64,000 nucleotides of DNA from Lysinibacillus odysseyi 34hs-1 = NBRC 100172 (GCF_001591965.1 NZ_BCVX01000001.1:1-64000); one strand, 5' to 3'; positions 9,010 through 17,091 are shown, numbered from the stretch's first letter. Program-made: numbers and translations. The notes: a model not told the origin generated them from the letters alone.

Positions 9010-10017
9010 TTACGAAAGACTTGCCTCGGCCACCAATTTCTCCATCAGTTCTTTAACCGGCATAGCCCGGACTCTTTGAAAGCCTTCACCAGCCCACATC
9101 GACATCGCCTGGGTATTTTCGCTTGCTAACGCTTTTTTTCTTATTGATTGAGTTAAAAAATGTAGTGTCGGATAAACTGCTGGAGCAACGGCTTCATAAC
9201 GGTGCATAAAATCATTTTCGAGACCCCGTGCAAGTCTTCCTGTAAAAGTACGTGTTAATTTTGTGCTCGTAAACTGGCGCTCTATTAAAGCACGCTTATA
9301 TAGTTGGTTGGCCCCGCTTTCTTCACAGCAGATGAACGCCGTACCAAGCTGGACAGCTGCCGCGCCAGCCTGTATAAGTTCAGCTATCTGCCACCCTTCC
9401 ATTATGCCTCCTGCCGTAATAACAGGAATTTCCACCGTTTTTCTTACTTCCCGAAGAAGATCAATCAGCGGTCTGCTTTCTTGAAGGTCCGAATTTTCAA
9501 ATGATCCCCGGTGCCCGCCTGCTTCTATGCCTTGCAAACATACTGCATCTGCCCCTGCTTGCTGCGCAAGGCGTGCCTCATTAGCATCAGTTACCGTTAT
9601 AATGATATATATGCCTTGTTCCTGTAAGTCTTTTATTATTTCTTTATTTGGACAGCCAAATGTAAAGCTTGCTGCGGGTACTTTATAACGCTTCAGTAAG
9701 GTAAGTTTTTGCTGCCATTCATCATCAGACCATGCCGGCAGCTCAAGCTCCATGTCCCAATCCTTTTCGAGCAATGTTTTATATGTGCCGACGTCCTGCT
9801 CGACAGGTTCTTTCGACGGAACGAATACATTAACACCGTATAAAACGCCTATCTGCTCCATCTCCAATATTTCTTTTTCCAAAGCTCCAGCTGTTTTATA
9901 ACCTGCAGCCAAAAAACCAAGACCTCCATTTTTGCTGACGGCTGCTGCCAATGCGACCGTGGATATTCCTCCAGCCATTGGTGCCTGGATGATTGGGTAT
10001 TTACATTTCTCTAGCAT
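9010..10017 (-). CDS. Nitronate monooxygenase (2-nitropropane dioxygenase-like)
   Basis: This 335-residue FMN-dependent TIM-barrel enzyme oxidises nitronates. The family features are the opening YPIIQAPMAGGISTVALAAA, GGLGFLAAGYK, FTFGCP, the phosphate-binding GADAVCLQGIEAGGHRGSF with its conserved histidine, and VITAGGIMEG followed by AVQLGTAFICCEES. The ATG at 10017 is chosen because GGAGG lies 6 nt upstream and the family begins there. An in-frame extension to 10164 would overlap the divergent LysR gene. That divergent arrangement suggests the LysR protein controls it. Confidence 0.9.
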   Translation of the reverse strand: MLEKCKYPIIQAPMAGGISTVALAAAVSKNGGLGFLAAGYKTAGALEKEILEMEQIGVLYGVNVFVPSKEPVEQDVGTYKTLLEKDWDMELELPAWSDDEWQQKLTLLKRYKVPAASFTFGCPNKEIIKDLQEQGIYIIITVTDANEARLAQQAGADAVCLQGIEAGGHRGSFENSDLQESRPLIDLLREVRKTVEIPVITAGGIMEGWQIAELIQAGAAAVQLGTAFICCEESGANQLYKRALIERQFTSTKLTRTFTGRLARGLENDFMHRYEAVAPAVYPTLHFLTQSIRKKALASENTQAMSMWAGEGFQRVRAMPVKELMEKLVAEASLS

Positions 10018-10113
10018 ACTGATCCTCCGTTCATTTGTTTGTGTATTATTTTGTAGCTCCTTCTTATCGTAACAACTTTCAGATATAATATAAAATTCAT
10101 TTATTATATACTT

Positions 10114-10134
10114 GGTATTAATAATATTAATACC
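10114..10134. promoter_or_regulatory. Perfect 21-bp palindrome, candidate LysR operator
   Basis: GGTATTAATA, a central A, then TATTAATACC forms a perfect inverted repeat. It sits in the 131-bp gap between the nitronate monooxygenase and LysR genes and ends directly against the LysR ribosome site (TGGAGG, 10135-10140). A long AT-rich palindrome here suits autoregulation and control of the divergent enzyme gene. That is inferred from position only. Confidence 0.55.
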
Positions 10135-10148
10135 TGGAGGATGAGTAG

Positions 10149-11006
10149 ATGGACATCGAGGCATTACGGGCTTTTAAATATGCAGTAGAATCAGGCAGTA
10201 TTTCACAGGCTGCCGAAAGATTAAATTATTCACAATCAAATGTTACTACTAAGATACATAAGCTGGAACAACAGTTGAAAACGACGTTACTATACCGTCA
10301 TAACCGAGGATGTTCTGCAACACCAAAGGGAGAGGAACTGTTTCAATACGCTGTCCAGATCTTTAAAACAATTGATCTCGCTGAATATGCGATGCAGGAT
10401 GAAGATCACCCAAAAGGTACCTTGAAAATCGGCTCCATGGAAACAACGGCTGCTGTTCGTCTGCCTGAAATTTTGGCTGACTATCACAGACAGTTTCCGC
10501 TGGTTGAGCTTTCCTTACAGACATGTCCGACAAAGCAGCTTGTGGAATCCATTTTACAGTTTGACATCGACGCAGCATTTGTCACAGGACCAATCGTTCA
10601 TACAAGCCTTCTTGCAGAAACCGTGTTTAGGGAAAAAATGCTGCTTATTTATCCGCAAGATAAGCCAGATTTCAATTTGGAATCTGCCACAATTCTAGTT
10701 TTCAAAACCGGCTGCTCGTATAGGTTCCAGCTCGAGAAATATTTACGGTGTGAAGGCATTACATCTTACAGGTTGATGGAATTAGGCTCACTGGAAGCAA
10801 TTGTCGGCTGTGTGGCTGCGGGCCTCGGCATTACCCTGCTCCCCGAAGCAGTTTATGAAACATATGCTAAATACTATGAACTCTCATACAAAGAGCTTCC
10901 TCAAGAGTTTGCGGTAATTGATACACAGCTCATTTCCCATAAGGAAAATCCTTCTGTCCCGCTTCAGCGCTTTTTGCAGCTGTTGAGAAAACAGTGTGTC
11001 ATGTAA
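10149..11006 (+). CDS. LysR-family transcriptional regulator
   Basis: The 285-residue protein has an N-terminal winged helix-turn-helix at residues 1-60. Its recognition region reads SGSISQAAERLNYSQSNVTTKIHKLEQ, split by the turn, with the following wing TTLLYRHNRGCSATPKGEEL. The rest is the two-lobed inducer-binding domain (LKIGSMETTAAVRLPEIL, later CVAAGLGITLLPEAV). It probably controls the divergently oriented nitronate monooxygenase gene and itself. TGGAGG lies 8 nt before the ATG. The inducer is unknown. Confidence 0.9.
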   Translation: MDIEALRAFKYAVESGSISQAAERLNYSQSNVTTKIHKLEQQLKTTLLYRHNRGCSATPKGEELFQYAVQIFKTIDLAEYAMQDEDHPKGTLKIGSMETTAAVRLPEILADYHRQFPLVELSLQTCPTKQLVESILQFDIDAAFVTGPIVHTSLLAETVFREKMLLIYPQDKPDFNLESATILVFKTGCSYRFQLEKYLRCEGITSYRLMELGSLEAIVGCVAAGLGITLLPEAVYETYAKYYELSYKELPQEFAVIDTQLISHKENPSVPLQRFLQLLRKQCVM

Positions 11007-11044
11007 AATTCAAGCTGCCATAATAGAAGCTGCTGATTAAACTT

Positions 11045-11068
11045 AGCTGCTATTGGCAGCTCTTTTTA
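11045..11068 (+). terminator. Intrinsic terminator after the LysR gene
   Basis: AGCTGC (11045-11050) pairs with GCAGCT (11056-11061) around a 5-nt loop, followed by CTTTTTAT. It is a short but typical hairpin with a T run, 39 bp past the LysR stop. Confidence 0.7.
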
Positions 11069-11082
11069 TAGTTTGGAAGCAA

Positions 11083-11198
11083 TTAATAGACAATACCCGA
11101 TCGATAATAGGCAAAATGAATGCGTTAATAGAAAATTCTCTATGATTAATAGACAATTTTTATATAATAATAGACAATTCCATGCGATTAATAGACAA
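11083..11198. repeat. Six tandem 21-bp units with TTAATAGACAAT core
   Basis: Core copies begin at about 11083, 11104, 11125, 11146, 11167 and 11188, an exact 21-bp spacing. Four copies hold AATAGACAAT intact; two differ at one or two bases. The sequences between the cores differ from unit to unit. Read on the plus strand from a TTG at 11073, the array would encode a seven-residue repeat of the form (I/D/V/N)NR(Q/K)xxx, in a 65-codon frame running to 11270. There is no ribosome site, and a terminator stands just upstream, so translation is doubtful. The array fills the gap between the convergent LysR gene and the broken membrane-protein gene. Confidence 0.85.
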
Positions 11199-11215
11199 TA
11201 CCACTTTTTAAAGGG

Positions 11216-11658
11216 TCATCTCACCGAGGACATTTTTTCAAGCAGGAGAAAATCCTTCGTTTTATTATAGGAAATGTTATTCGCTTCACAAAAAGCTATT
11301 AGTTCTTCCATTAATGTATCTGGCATAAAAGAAACAAGGCGCAGCGGAAATCCTCCATTCATTTTAATGGCTGCCGATTTAGTCTTCCATCCTGCACGCT
11401 TGAAAATAATTTGTTTGATGCGTATTTTATCAGCACGCTTTACATATAATTTCAACTGAAAAAGATATATGCTAAACGTTATAAAATCTGCTCCAATGAT
11501 GCATTTATAATTTATAAAAGTGCGAGAATATTGATTATCATGACGACCATAATCGCTGCTCTCATATAGACAGAATCCCATGCCAGCAGTAATAAAGGCA
11601 TTAACATAAGTGCCAATAAAAAATGTACTCCGCGCTGCGGCCTTGTCTTGTAAATCAC
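11216..11658 (-). pseudogene. Frameshifted membrane protein gene
   Basis: A GTG start at 11658 overlaps the upstream stop codon as GTGA. It opens a frame with the two-helix segment VHFLLALMLMPLLLLAW and a second hydrophobic helix. The frame ends at TAA (11514-11512) after 48 codons. The continuing protein lies in another frame: CIIGADFITFSIYLFQLKLY, then an alternating strand region around RADKIRIKQIIFKRAGW and RLVSFMPDTLMEELIAFCE, to the stop at 11216. Joined across a one-base change near 11512-11520, this gives a protein of about 146 residues with two membrane helices and a PH-like domain. The second part has no start or ribosome site of its own. It is either inactivated or a sequencing error. 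Confidence 0.65.
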
Positions 11659-11858
11659 GAAGCTTCTCCTGAACAGTCGCTGCATGAAATGTTGACAGCC
11701 CTCTTGGCAAGCATTTTATCTAGCTGTCCGACTGGCATTTGCTTGTCCGACGGCTTAACTAACGTAACGGAAAATCGTTCACCATCTTCAACCATTCTTC
11801 CACACTTTGAACATATTAGTTCTGCCTCTTTAAAGTGGTCTTTTAATTTCTCCAGCAT
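11655..11858 (-). CDS. Small zinc-ribbon protein
   Basis: The 67-residue protein has two Cys-x2-Cys pairs, CSKCGR near residue 16 and CSDCS near the end, the pattern of a small zinc ribbon. Similar short Bacillales proteins are often mislabelled as iron hydroxamate transporter components. GGGAG lies 8 nt before the ATG. Its TGA stop overlaps the GTG start of the next gene (GTGA), so the two were translationally coupled. Function is unknown. Confidence 0.7.
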   Translation of the reverse strand: MLEKLKDHFKEAELICSKCGRMVEDGERFSVTLVKPSDKQMPVGQLDKMLAKRAVNISCSDCSGEAS

Positions 11859-11953
11859 TGCTTGTCTCCCTTCTAGATAACTCTTTTTTCCTTATTATAA
11901 GGGATAAGTAAATACATTGTTAGTTTTCCTATATACTAACCTTCATAATCCCA

Positions 11954-12295
11954 CTATATTTTTAACAACAACCCTATCCATTTCTGAACTCCCAAGAACG
12001 CTCCCCAGCAAATCAAACCAACTGTAAAAGCGAAAAGGATATGCACGTTATGTTTAAGGGCTATATAAACACCTGCAAGTAAAGCAATCGTTGCAGGCAG
12101 ACCGATGATGACGCCTAGCAGGAACTGCTGAAGATGGGCGGATGGCTGCCCCTGTATTTTTAGCCATACCAAGCTCAGTAAACTGACTAAAGGCAAAGCA
12201 GCTATTATTCCGCCGTACAATGGATATCTTCTTGCGAGTTCCGTAACTGCCCCTATTAAACAAGCTGAAACAACTATCTTAACGACCGTATACAT
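11954..12295 (-). CDS. DUF3147-like four-helix membrane protein
   Basis: About 113 residues with four predicted membrane helices (near residues 4-20, 25-43, 58-79 and 84-106), separated by short loops such as ELARRYPLYGG. The size and the LPLVSLLSLVWL segment fit the DUF3147 family of small inner-membrane proteins of unknown function. I prefer the ATG at 12295, which overlaps the end of the MarR gene and has GTGAGG about 9 nt upstream; a GTG at 12310 is an alternative. The overlap shows co-transcription with the MarR regulator, which probably controls it. Confidence 0.75.
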   Translation of the reverse strand: MYTVVKIVVSACLIGAVTELARRYPLYGGIIAALPLVSLLSLVWLKIQGQPSAHLQQFLLGVIIGLPATIALLAGVYIALKHNVHILFAFTVGLICWGAFLGVQKWIGLLLKI

Positions 12296-12704
12296 CTTTT
12301 GCTGCCTCACTTAACATATAAAATGCTTCTTCTACTTGCTTCTGCTCTTCGACAGATAAACGGGCAAAAACCAATGCTAGTTTCTCCGCATCAAGCTCCG
12401 TATTTTCCTTTACAACTTTCAATCCCTGCTCACTCAATGTCAGGTTGACAACCCGCTGATCATTTTCAGAGCGTTTCTTTACGACCCAGCCTTGCTGCTC
12501 AAGCTTTTTAATATGTTCTGAAGCTGTATTATGCGAAATTTGAAACGCATCCGCAACCTTTCTGACAGTAACGTCAGGTTCCTTCTGTATCAACTGTAAA
12601 ATCCGCACACTTTGATGCGTAATCGTCTGCTGCTGATGTTCCGGATGCAGGTAATAATAAATCGAAGTAAAGTATTCGTTTAGTTTTTTCACTACCTTAT
12701 TCAC
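12279..12704 (-). CDS. MarR-family transcriptional regulator
   Basis: This 141-residue winged-helix protein has the recognition region VRKVADAFQISHNTASEHIK, then the wing VVKKRSENDQRVVNLTLSEQG. Dimerising helices lie at both ends. MarR proteins are usually repressors released by small ligands. The start is uncertain. The GTG at 12704 overlaps its AAGGAG site; a GTG four codons later (12692) is better spaced. It overlaps the downstream membrane protein gene and has palindromes at its promoter, which points to autorepression of a two-gene operon. Confidence 0.85.
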   Translation of the reverse strand: MNKVVKKLNEYFTSIYYYLHPEHQQQTITHQSVRILQLIQKEPDVTVRKVADAFQISHNTASEHIKKLEQQGWVVKKRSENDQRVVNLTLSEQGLKVVKENTELDAEKLALVFARLSVEEQKQVEEAFYMLSEAAKDVYGR

Positions 12705-12723
12705 TCCTTTTATATCTAATATG

Positions 12724-12748
12724 ACGATTATATCGTATTAAGCGATAT
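12724..12748. promoter_or_regulatory. Interlocked palindromes at the MarR promoter
   Basis: ACGAT-TAT-ATCGT (12724-12736) is a perfect inverted repeat. It overlaps a second one, ATATCG-7 nt-CGATAT (12730-12748). A TATAAT -10-like hexamer on the minus strand (12732-12727) lies inside the first. Repeats of this size over the -10 are typical of MarR autoregulation. The assignment rests on position. Confidence 0.55.
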
Positions 12749-12782
12749 AAATACATAAAATAATTACGTCTCAAATAAAAAT

Positions 12783-12800
12783 GACCTCGCACTTGAGGTC
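12783..12800. terminator. Terminator after the small lipoprotein gene
   Basis: GACCTC (12783-12788) pairs with GAGGTC (12795-12800) around 6 nt, with T runs on both sides when read on each strand. It ends the lipoprotein transcript 17 bp past its stop. Confidence 0.7.
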
Positions 12801-12817
12801 CATTTTTTGCTGTCTTA

Positions 12818-13231
12818 TTATATTTGACCGATTAGTATCTCAGCCGTTTCTGACGACGCCTCTTGGTTTAGTTTCACATACTCATTGTTCTTTCTTAGCT
12901 CAATAGTCTCACCATCAGGACTTACCCAAAGTTCGTACGGTACTGCTTTTGCCTCAATATTTGGGTTTTTAAACTGAAAGAAAAAGTGGTAATCCGGATG
13001 ACGCTCCATCTCTACTTTTGCCTTTTCCCAATCAGCACTATGAAGAATTGCACGCACCTTTTCGACTTTCTTTTGCTCTGTCACTTCGTTGAATTCTTCA
13101 TAATGATTGTCCATTCCAACACGTTTCTCAATTAGTATATACTGTCCACCATCAAATATAGTTTTTGAGCATGCCGCCAATAAAATGAAGCATATCCCTA
13201 TTAATATAATGGAATAACACAGTTGCTTCAT
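12818..13231 (-). CDS. Small lipoprotein, function unknown
   Basis: The 137-residue protein has a lipoprotein signal peptide with lipobox LAAC, making Cys21 the lipidated residue. The mature part is charged and soluble, with a segment resembling small Bacillus lipoproteins such as YhfM (KVEKVRAILHSADWEKAKVE). It would sit on the outer face of the membrane. AAGGGA lies 9 nt before the ATG. It is a single gene with its own terminator. Confidence 0.75.
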   Translation of the reverse strand: MKQLCYSIILIGICFILLAACSKTIFDGGQYILIEKRVGMDNHYEEFNEVTEQKKVEKVRAILHSADWEKAKVEMERHPDYHFFFQFKNPNIEAKAVPYELWVSPDGETIELRKNNEYVKLNQEASSETAEILIGQI

Positions 13232-13334
13232 TCTAATTTTCCCTTCTAAACATAAGTCGTTTGAGTATCGGGGAGTTACAACTATCTTATTATAAAATGA
13301 ATATAGGAATATTCAGCATCAAAGAATTTCCCTG

Positions 13335-13679
13335 CTAATCTATTTGCTTTATTATCTCTAGGTATTCTCTATGAAAACCAACATGGATCAAATGTGCGCC
13401 TTTTTCATAAAAAACAATTTGACCCTCACCGCCTATCCTCTGCCACCCACTCTTTTTCAGCATAATCCGGTAACTGAGCGGGACCTCTGTTCCTGTGGAC
13501 TTCTTCCATATATAGTGTTTACTATTAGTTCTCTCCATATCCAGAACTGCCTCGCTTGGTACAGGGAAATCATGAAATTCTTCTAAAGCATTATATTGCA
13601 CATCGACAATTATATAATAGTAAACTCCCGCTGCTGCTAAAAGTACAATTAATACAACCAGTGGCGTCCAACGTTTCAT
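13335..13679 (-). CDS. Membrane-anchored hypothetical protein
   Basis: 114 residues with one N-terminal membrane helix (WTPLVVLIVLLAAAGVYYYI) and a basic start, so it is either a signal anchor or a signal peptide lacking a clear cleavage site. The remaining 85 residues form a small domain of alternating strands. I do not recognise the family. GGGGAGG stands 5-6 nt before the ATG, a very strong site. Confidence 0.7.
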   Translation of the reverse strand: MKRWTPLVVLIVLLAAAGVYYYIIVDVQYNALEEFHDFPVPSEAVLDMERTNSKHYIWKKSTGTEVPLSYRIMLKKSGWQRIGGEGQIVFYEKGAHLIHVGFHREYLEIIKQID

Positions 13680-13722
13680 AGTACCTCCCCTTACTATTTA
13701 ACCGCTCCTTACTAGCTTCTAC

Positions 13723-14172
13723 CTACAAATCCAGCGATAATCTCACCATGTCTACACACTGTATGCCATTTTCAAAAATGGGCTCCTCATAATGCCGTAC
13801 GAAGAAATCCCGGTCAATATGGGTCATTCGAAAGCCGCATTTTTGGTACAGGGCAAGCTGCGCAATACTAGAATTCCCGGTCCCAAGCTCGACTGTTACG
13901 TAACCTTGGCTGCGTGAAGTTTCGATTGCATGTTGAATCAGCATCTTTCCGTAGCCCTTATTCTGCTCGGATTCAGCGACTGCGACATTTACGAGTTCAA
14001 CCGTACCGGGGCGAGTCGGCAGTAAGCTATAGACGCCGACTATACCCCCTTTTTGTTCCAGCACAAAGCACTGTGCCCTTGCCATATAATCAAGTACTAT
14101 CTCTTCCGATGGGTCCGCCAGCAACAGTAAATCCATTGGCAGCGGCTCTGTTTTCTCTAGTTTTCTAATCAT
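13723..14172 (-). CDS. GNAT acetyltransferase, YvbK-like
   Basis: About 149 residues. It opens with a short acidic segment, then has VELVNVAVAESEQNKGYGKML, the GNAT cofactor loop, and GNSSIAQLALYQKCGFRM. The C-terminal FENGIQCVDMVRL is shared with the YvbK-like subgroup. The ATG at 14172 has AGAGGTG 7 nt upstream; a GTG three codons earlier lies inside that site. It follows the phosphotransferase gene by 15 bp in the same direction, so they are probably co-transcribed. Confidence 0.8.
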   Translation of the reverse strand: MIRKLEKTEPLPMDLLLLADPSEEIVLDYMARAQCFVLEQKGGIVGVYSLLPTRPGTVELVNVAVAESEQNKGYGKMLIQHAIETSRSQGYVTVELGTGNSSIAQLALYQKCGFRMTHIDRDFFVRHYEEPIFENGIQCVDMVRLSLDL

Positions 14173-14187
14173 TGCTTTCACCTCTTG

Positions 14188-15030
14188 CTATGCTTTGTAC
14201 CAGGCTGGGATACTTTTCGTGAAGCCTTCGTGATCTCGCATGAAGCGCTCGATATGGCGAAGCATCACTTCTTCGTTACCTTGGATATGTCCCCAAACAG
14301 CAGAAGAAAAAACGTTCATGGCCAAATAAAGCGCATACAGCTCCCAAAATAATTGCGGTGGTTTTCCGCTATGGTATCCTTCAATCAAACCAACTGCAAA
14401 AGGGACGCTTTTTTCCGTACTGAACATCCCAAGCTTAATGAAATCACATACCGGATCCCCCCAGTCAAAACGCCCGAAATCGATGGCACCAGCATACTTT
14501 CCGTTATGGATAATCAGGTTCGATAGGTGGAAATCATCATGCTGCAGTACACTCGGCCGCTCCTTCATCAATGGAATCCGCTCCTCGATAAAGCGAATAA
14601 CCTGCTCGTCTCCCACTATTTCCATCGGTAATTCCCGGTACCGTTTCACATATTTCTCGTATTTAGCCAGCTGGTAGTCATACCATGTATTTTCCTCCGC
14701 CTTGATAGAATGAATTTTCAAAAGGTCCCGACTTACTTCCCAGCCAATGGCATATTGCTCTTCTTCCGTTAGGTTATCGATGGTCTCCTCTGCATCAGTT
14801 CCTTCGATAAAAGAAGTTACCATTTTTCCTTCTTCAATACTAATGGCGCGCAACGTATTGGCGCCAAGCCGCTCAAGCATACGTAATATCCGAAATTCCT
14901 GCTCCCGGCGTTCCTGATTGCCCTCAAACAACCTTACAATTACTTTTTTACCCCCGTCCTGTACGACAAACTTTTGGTCATTTGAAAATCCCTTTGTAAT
15001 AGGATGGAGTACTGTATATTCATTCAGCAT
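14188..15030 (-). CDS. Aminoglycoside/macrolide phosphotransferase-like kinase
   Basis: The 280-residue protein has the protein-kinase-like fold of the APH family. VIVRLFEG near residue 35 carries the ATP lysine/arginine region. The catalytic loop is QHDDFHLSN (163-171), with Asp and Asn in place, and the metal-binding IDFGRFDWGDP lies at 183-193. Such enzymes phosphorylate antibiotics, choline or fructosamines; the acceptor here is unknown, so calling it a resistance gene would be unsafe. The ATG at 15030 has GGGGAGAG 7 nt upstream. It lies 26 bp after the DUF2252 gene and 15 bp before a GNAT gene, suggesting a three-gene operon. Confidence 0.85.
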   Translation of the reverse strand: MLNEYTVLHPITKGFSNDQKFVVQDGGKKVIVRLFEGNQERREQEFRILRMLERLGANTLRAISIEEGKMVTSFIEGTDAEETIDNLTEEEQYAIGWEVSRDLLKIHSIKAEENTWYDYQLAKYEKYVKRYRELPMEIVGDEQVIRFIEERIPLMKERPSVLQHDDFHLSNLIIHNGKYAGAIDFGRFDWGDPVCDFIKLGMFSTEKSVPFAVGLIEGYHSGKPPQLFWELYALYLAMNVFSSAVWGHIQGNEEVMLRHIERFMRDHEGFTKSIPAWYKA

Positions 15031-15056
15031 AATCTCTCCCCTTATTCGTCTAACAC

Positions 15057-16388
15057 TCAGTAATTTCCACTTTCCAACAGATCTTCTGATAAAGAAAAGC
15101 CTCTTCCCTTCTCCGCCACCCATTCCTTGAACAGCTTAAAATCTGTATAGACAAGCTTTTTATATGCCATCGCCTGGAGGATCGTGCTTTCTACAAATAG
15201 GTCACGATGCAGGTCAATTCGTTTCAAAATCTCATCTTCACTATGATAGGTGAACACGTCTGAGTAATCGATATCTGCTCTTGCATGCACTTTTGCCGCG
15301 ATTTTCCCCATTATCCCCGCTGTTACGATATAATCCTCGACTGATTTGTAATGCTTTGGCTTAACTTTTTTCTTATAAGGCGAACGTTCCCGAACATAAT
15401 ATTCCTGCCCATCCATTGTTACATAAGCCAAATGCGGATCCTCCAAATGGTGCATCGCTTTTTGTGTTCCTACGACACGGGCTCCCTGATGCTCGAAAGC
15501 AGACCAAAACTTCTCTGAATATGAGAGGAAATAAGCCGGGATTGCTGTTCGTACTTCCTTCATTTCCAATACAAGATCCTCTTCCCCAGCCGCGTCTTTC
15601 TGCCCTTCAACTAAAATATAATAGCGCTTCAGACCGATGGAGGCTGTCCCGGATCCGTATTTCAGTGCGATGTCCTTGATGATATAGTTTGGGAGCGCTT
15701 CTTGTATAGCTGTATAGATTTCTGCCGAAACAGGCTTAACTTCATCACTCCATATAAAGCCCCTTTTGCCATTTTGTATTTCTGTAATATCTTCAAGCAA
15801 ATGGGAGCGCTGGCAGCTTTCCAGTTTTTTTAATAGTTTTTTTATAGGGCCTTTCGTGTTGTCCTTTGTGAAGCTAAGGGTAAATGCATCATCCTTTTTC
15901 TTCTGGAAGCGTGCAAGCTGCTTAACATAGCTGTTTAAAAAGGATTGGATCACAAGCTTCTGTTCGGCTTCATTGATTTGCTGCTCATCCATATATAAGC
16001 CAATGCTGATACTCATACGGATAACATCATAAAAATAGGAGCCGACATATCCTTCGTCAAAATCGTTCACATCGTATACGATCTCTCCTTTTTCATTTTG
16101 GAATGCGCCAAAATTATCCATGTGCATATCGCCCATAATCCATGTCGGTTTTTCATCTGGCGCATGGAAAAGAGAGGGAGTTGTCGTCATGTCATAGTAA
16201 AATAAATAGGCCGAACCACGGAAAAAACGGAACGGGCTTTCCAGCATTTTATTATATTTTTCCATCCGTTGTTCAAGCGTCAGCTGCATGCATTGTGTAT
16301 CGAACTCTTCGAAAATCATGGCAATCTGCTGTGCCCTTAATGCCAGTCTTGTATTTTGTACGCGTGATAGTAAAGCCTCTTCCAACAT
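15057..16388 (-). CDS. DUF2252 family protein
   Basis: The 443-residue protein matches DUF2252 (COG4320). Hallmarks are GDMHMDNFG (86-94) and DVNDFDEGYVG (106-116), which mimic the catalytic and metal loops of kinase-like phosphotransferases. TASIGLKRYYILVEG and VRERSPYKKK follow. The family has no settled function. Its pairing with a second kinase-fold protein downstream is notable. The ATG at 16388 has GGGGGA 6 nt upstream; an extension to 16433 lacks a site. Confidence 0.85.
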   Translation of the reverse strand: MLEEALLSRVQNTRLALRAQQIAMIFEEFDTQCMQLTLEQRMEKYNKMLESPFRFFRGSAYLFYYDMTTTPSLFHAPDEKPTWIMGDMHMDNFGAFQNEKGEIVYDVNDFDEGYVGSYFYDVIRMSISIGLYMDEQQINEAEQKLVIQSFLNSYVKQLARFQKKKDDAFTLSFTKDNTKGPIKKLLKKLESCQRSHLLEDITEIQNGKRGFIWSDEVKPVSAEIYTAIQEALPNYIIKDIALKYGSGTASIGLKRYYILVEGQKDAAGEEDLVLEMKEVRTAIPAYFLSYSEKFWSAFEHQGARVVGTQKAMHHLEDPHLAYVTMDGQEYYVRERSPYKKKVKPKHYKSVEDYIVTAGIMGKIAAKVHARADIDYSDVFTYHSEDEILKRIDLHRDLFVESTILQAMAYKKLVYTDFKLFKEWVAEKGRGFSLSEDLLESGNY

Positions 16389-16584
16389 AATTCCCCCTGT
16401 TTTTATAAACGTTTCTAACCTTCCCATAATCATTTAGCAGCGCTTAATTTGGAAATTTTATCTATCTATAGCATATCATAATTCGTGGCTTGCTGAATGA
16501 ATATTTAGTCATTTCCCATTATGAAACAGCGAGCAGAAAAACAAAAAGAACGAGAAATCCATGCTCCCGTCCTTCACCTTTTTA

Positions 16585-17091
16585 TTATTTATCGCCATCG
16601 TCTTTGTCCGACATTTTACGGCTATTCCGTTCTCGTTCCTCTCTCTTACGTTGCTGATCCAGCAGACGATCCACATACTCCTTTTCTTCCTCAGGTGTTA
16701 ACAATCTTGTAGCTTTACCGATTGTCCCGTCCTGTGAAGCCCAAATTTCATTATGAACCTCAACGGCATTCGAGAAATCTCCCCTCTTCCAAGCAGTAAG
16801 TGTCTCCTCGTAAAAGGAAGCATTTTTGAAGTCATCCTTCTGCTCCTCTAGCTTTTGCATCATTGCATCAATGAGTTCTTCTGTCACAATGACCTCGCCC
16901 CATTTATCCGCTGCATATACTTTTTGATGTGTCATCGCATGGATTTCCTGTTTGAAAACCCATTCCGGTGTGTTTTCCTCTACTGTTTCCAGACTGTATT
17001 CCATCTGGTCCTTCTTATAAAACTGTTGTCCTACTAGAATACAAACAGCAATAATTCCAACTGCAAGGATGACTATAATACCTTTTTTCAT
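16585..17091 (-). CDS. Membrane-anchored protein, DUF6241-like
   Basis: About 168 residues with one N-terminal membrane helix (KKGIIVILAVGIIAVCILVG). The extracytoplasmic part contains FKQEIHAMTHQKVYAADKWG, which I associate with the DUF6241 family from memory. The highly charged C-terminal tail is rich in Arg, Lys, Glu and Asp. The ATG at 17091 has GGGGG about 5-6 nt upstream. It follows the histidine kinase gene by about 60 bp in the same direction, so it could be a late member of that operon. Function unknown. Confidence 0.65.
   Translation of the reverse strand: MKKGIIVILAVGIIAVCILVGQQFYKKDQMEYSLETVEENTPEWVFKQEIHAMTHQKVYAADKWGEVIVTEELIDAMMQKLEEQKDDFKNASFYEETLTAWKRGDFSNAVEVHNEIWASQDGTIGKATRLLTPEEEKEYVDRLLDQQRKREERERNSRKMSDKDDGDK

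Noticed and set aside
11073-11270. 65-codon frame over the 21-bp repeats as a normal gene
   Set aside because: TTG start without a ribosome site, directly behind a terminator, and its end is antisense to the broken membrane-protein gene. Kept as a repeat instead.
16510-16580. Terminator after the DUF6241-like gene
   Set aside because: The possible stem has two unpaired bases and too few pairs to be convincing.
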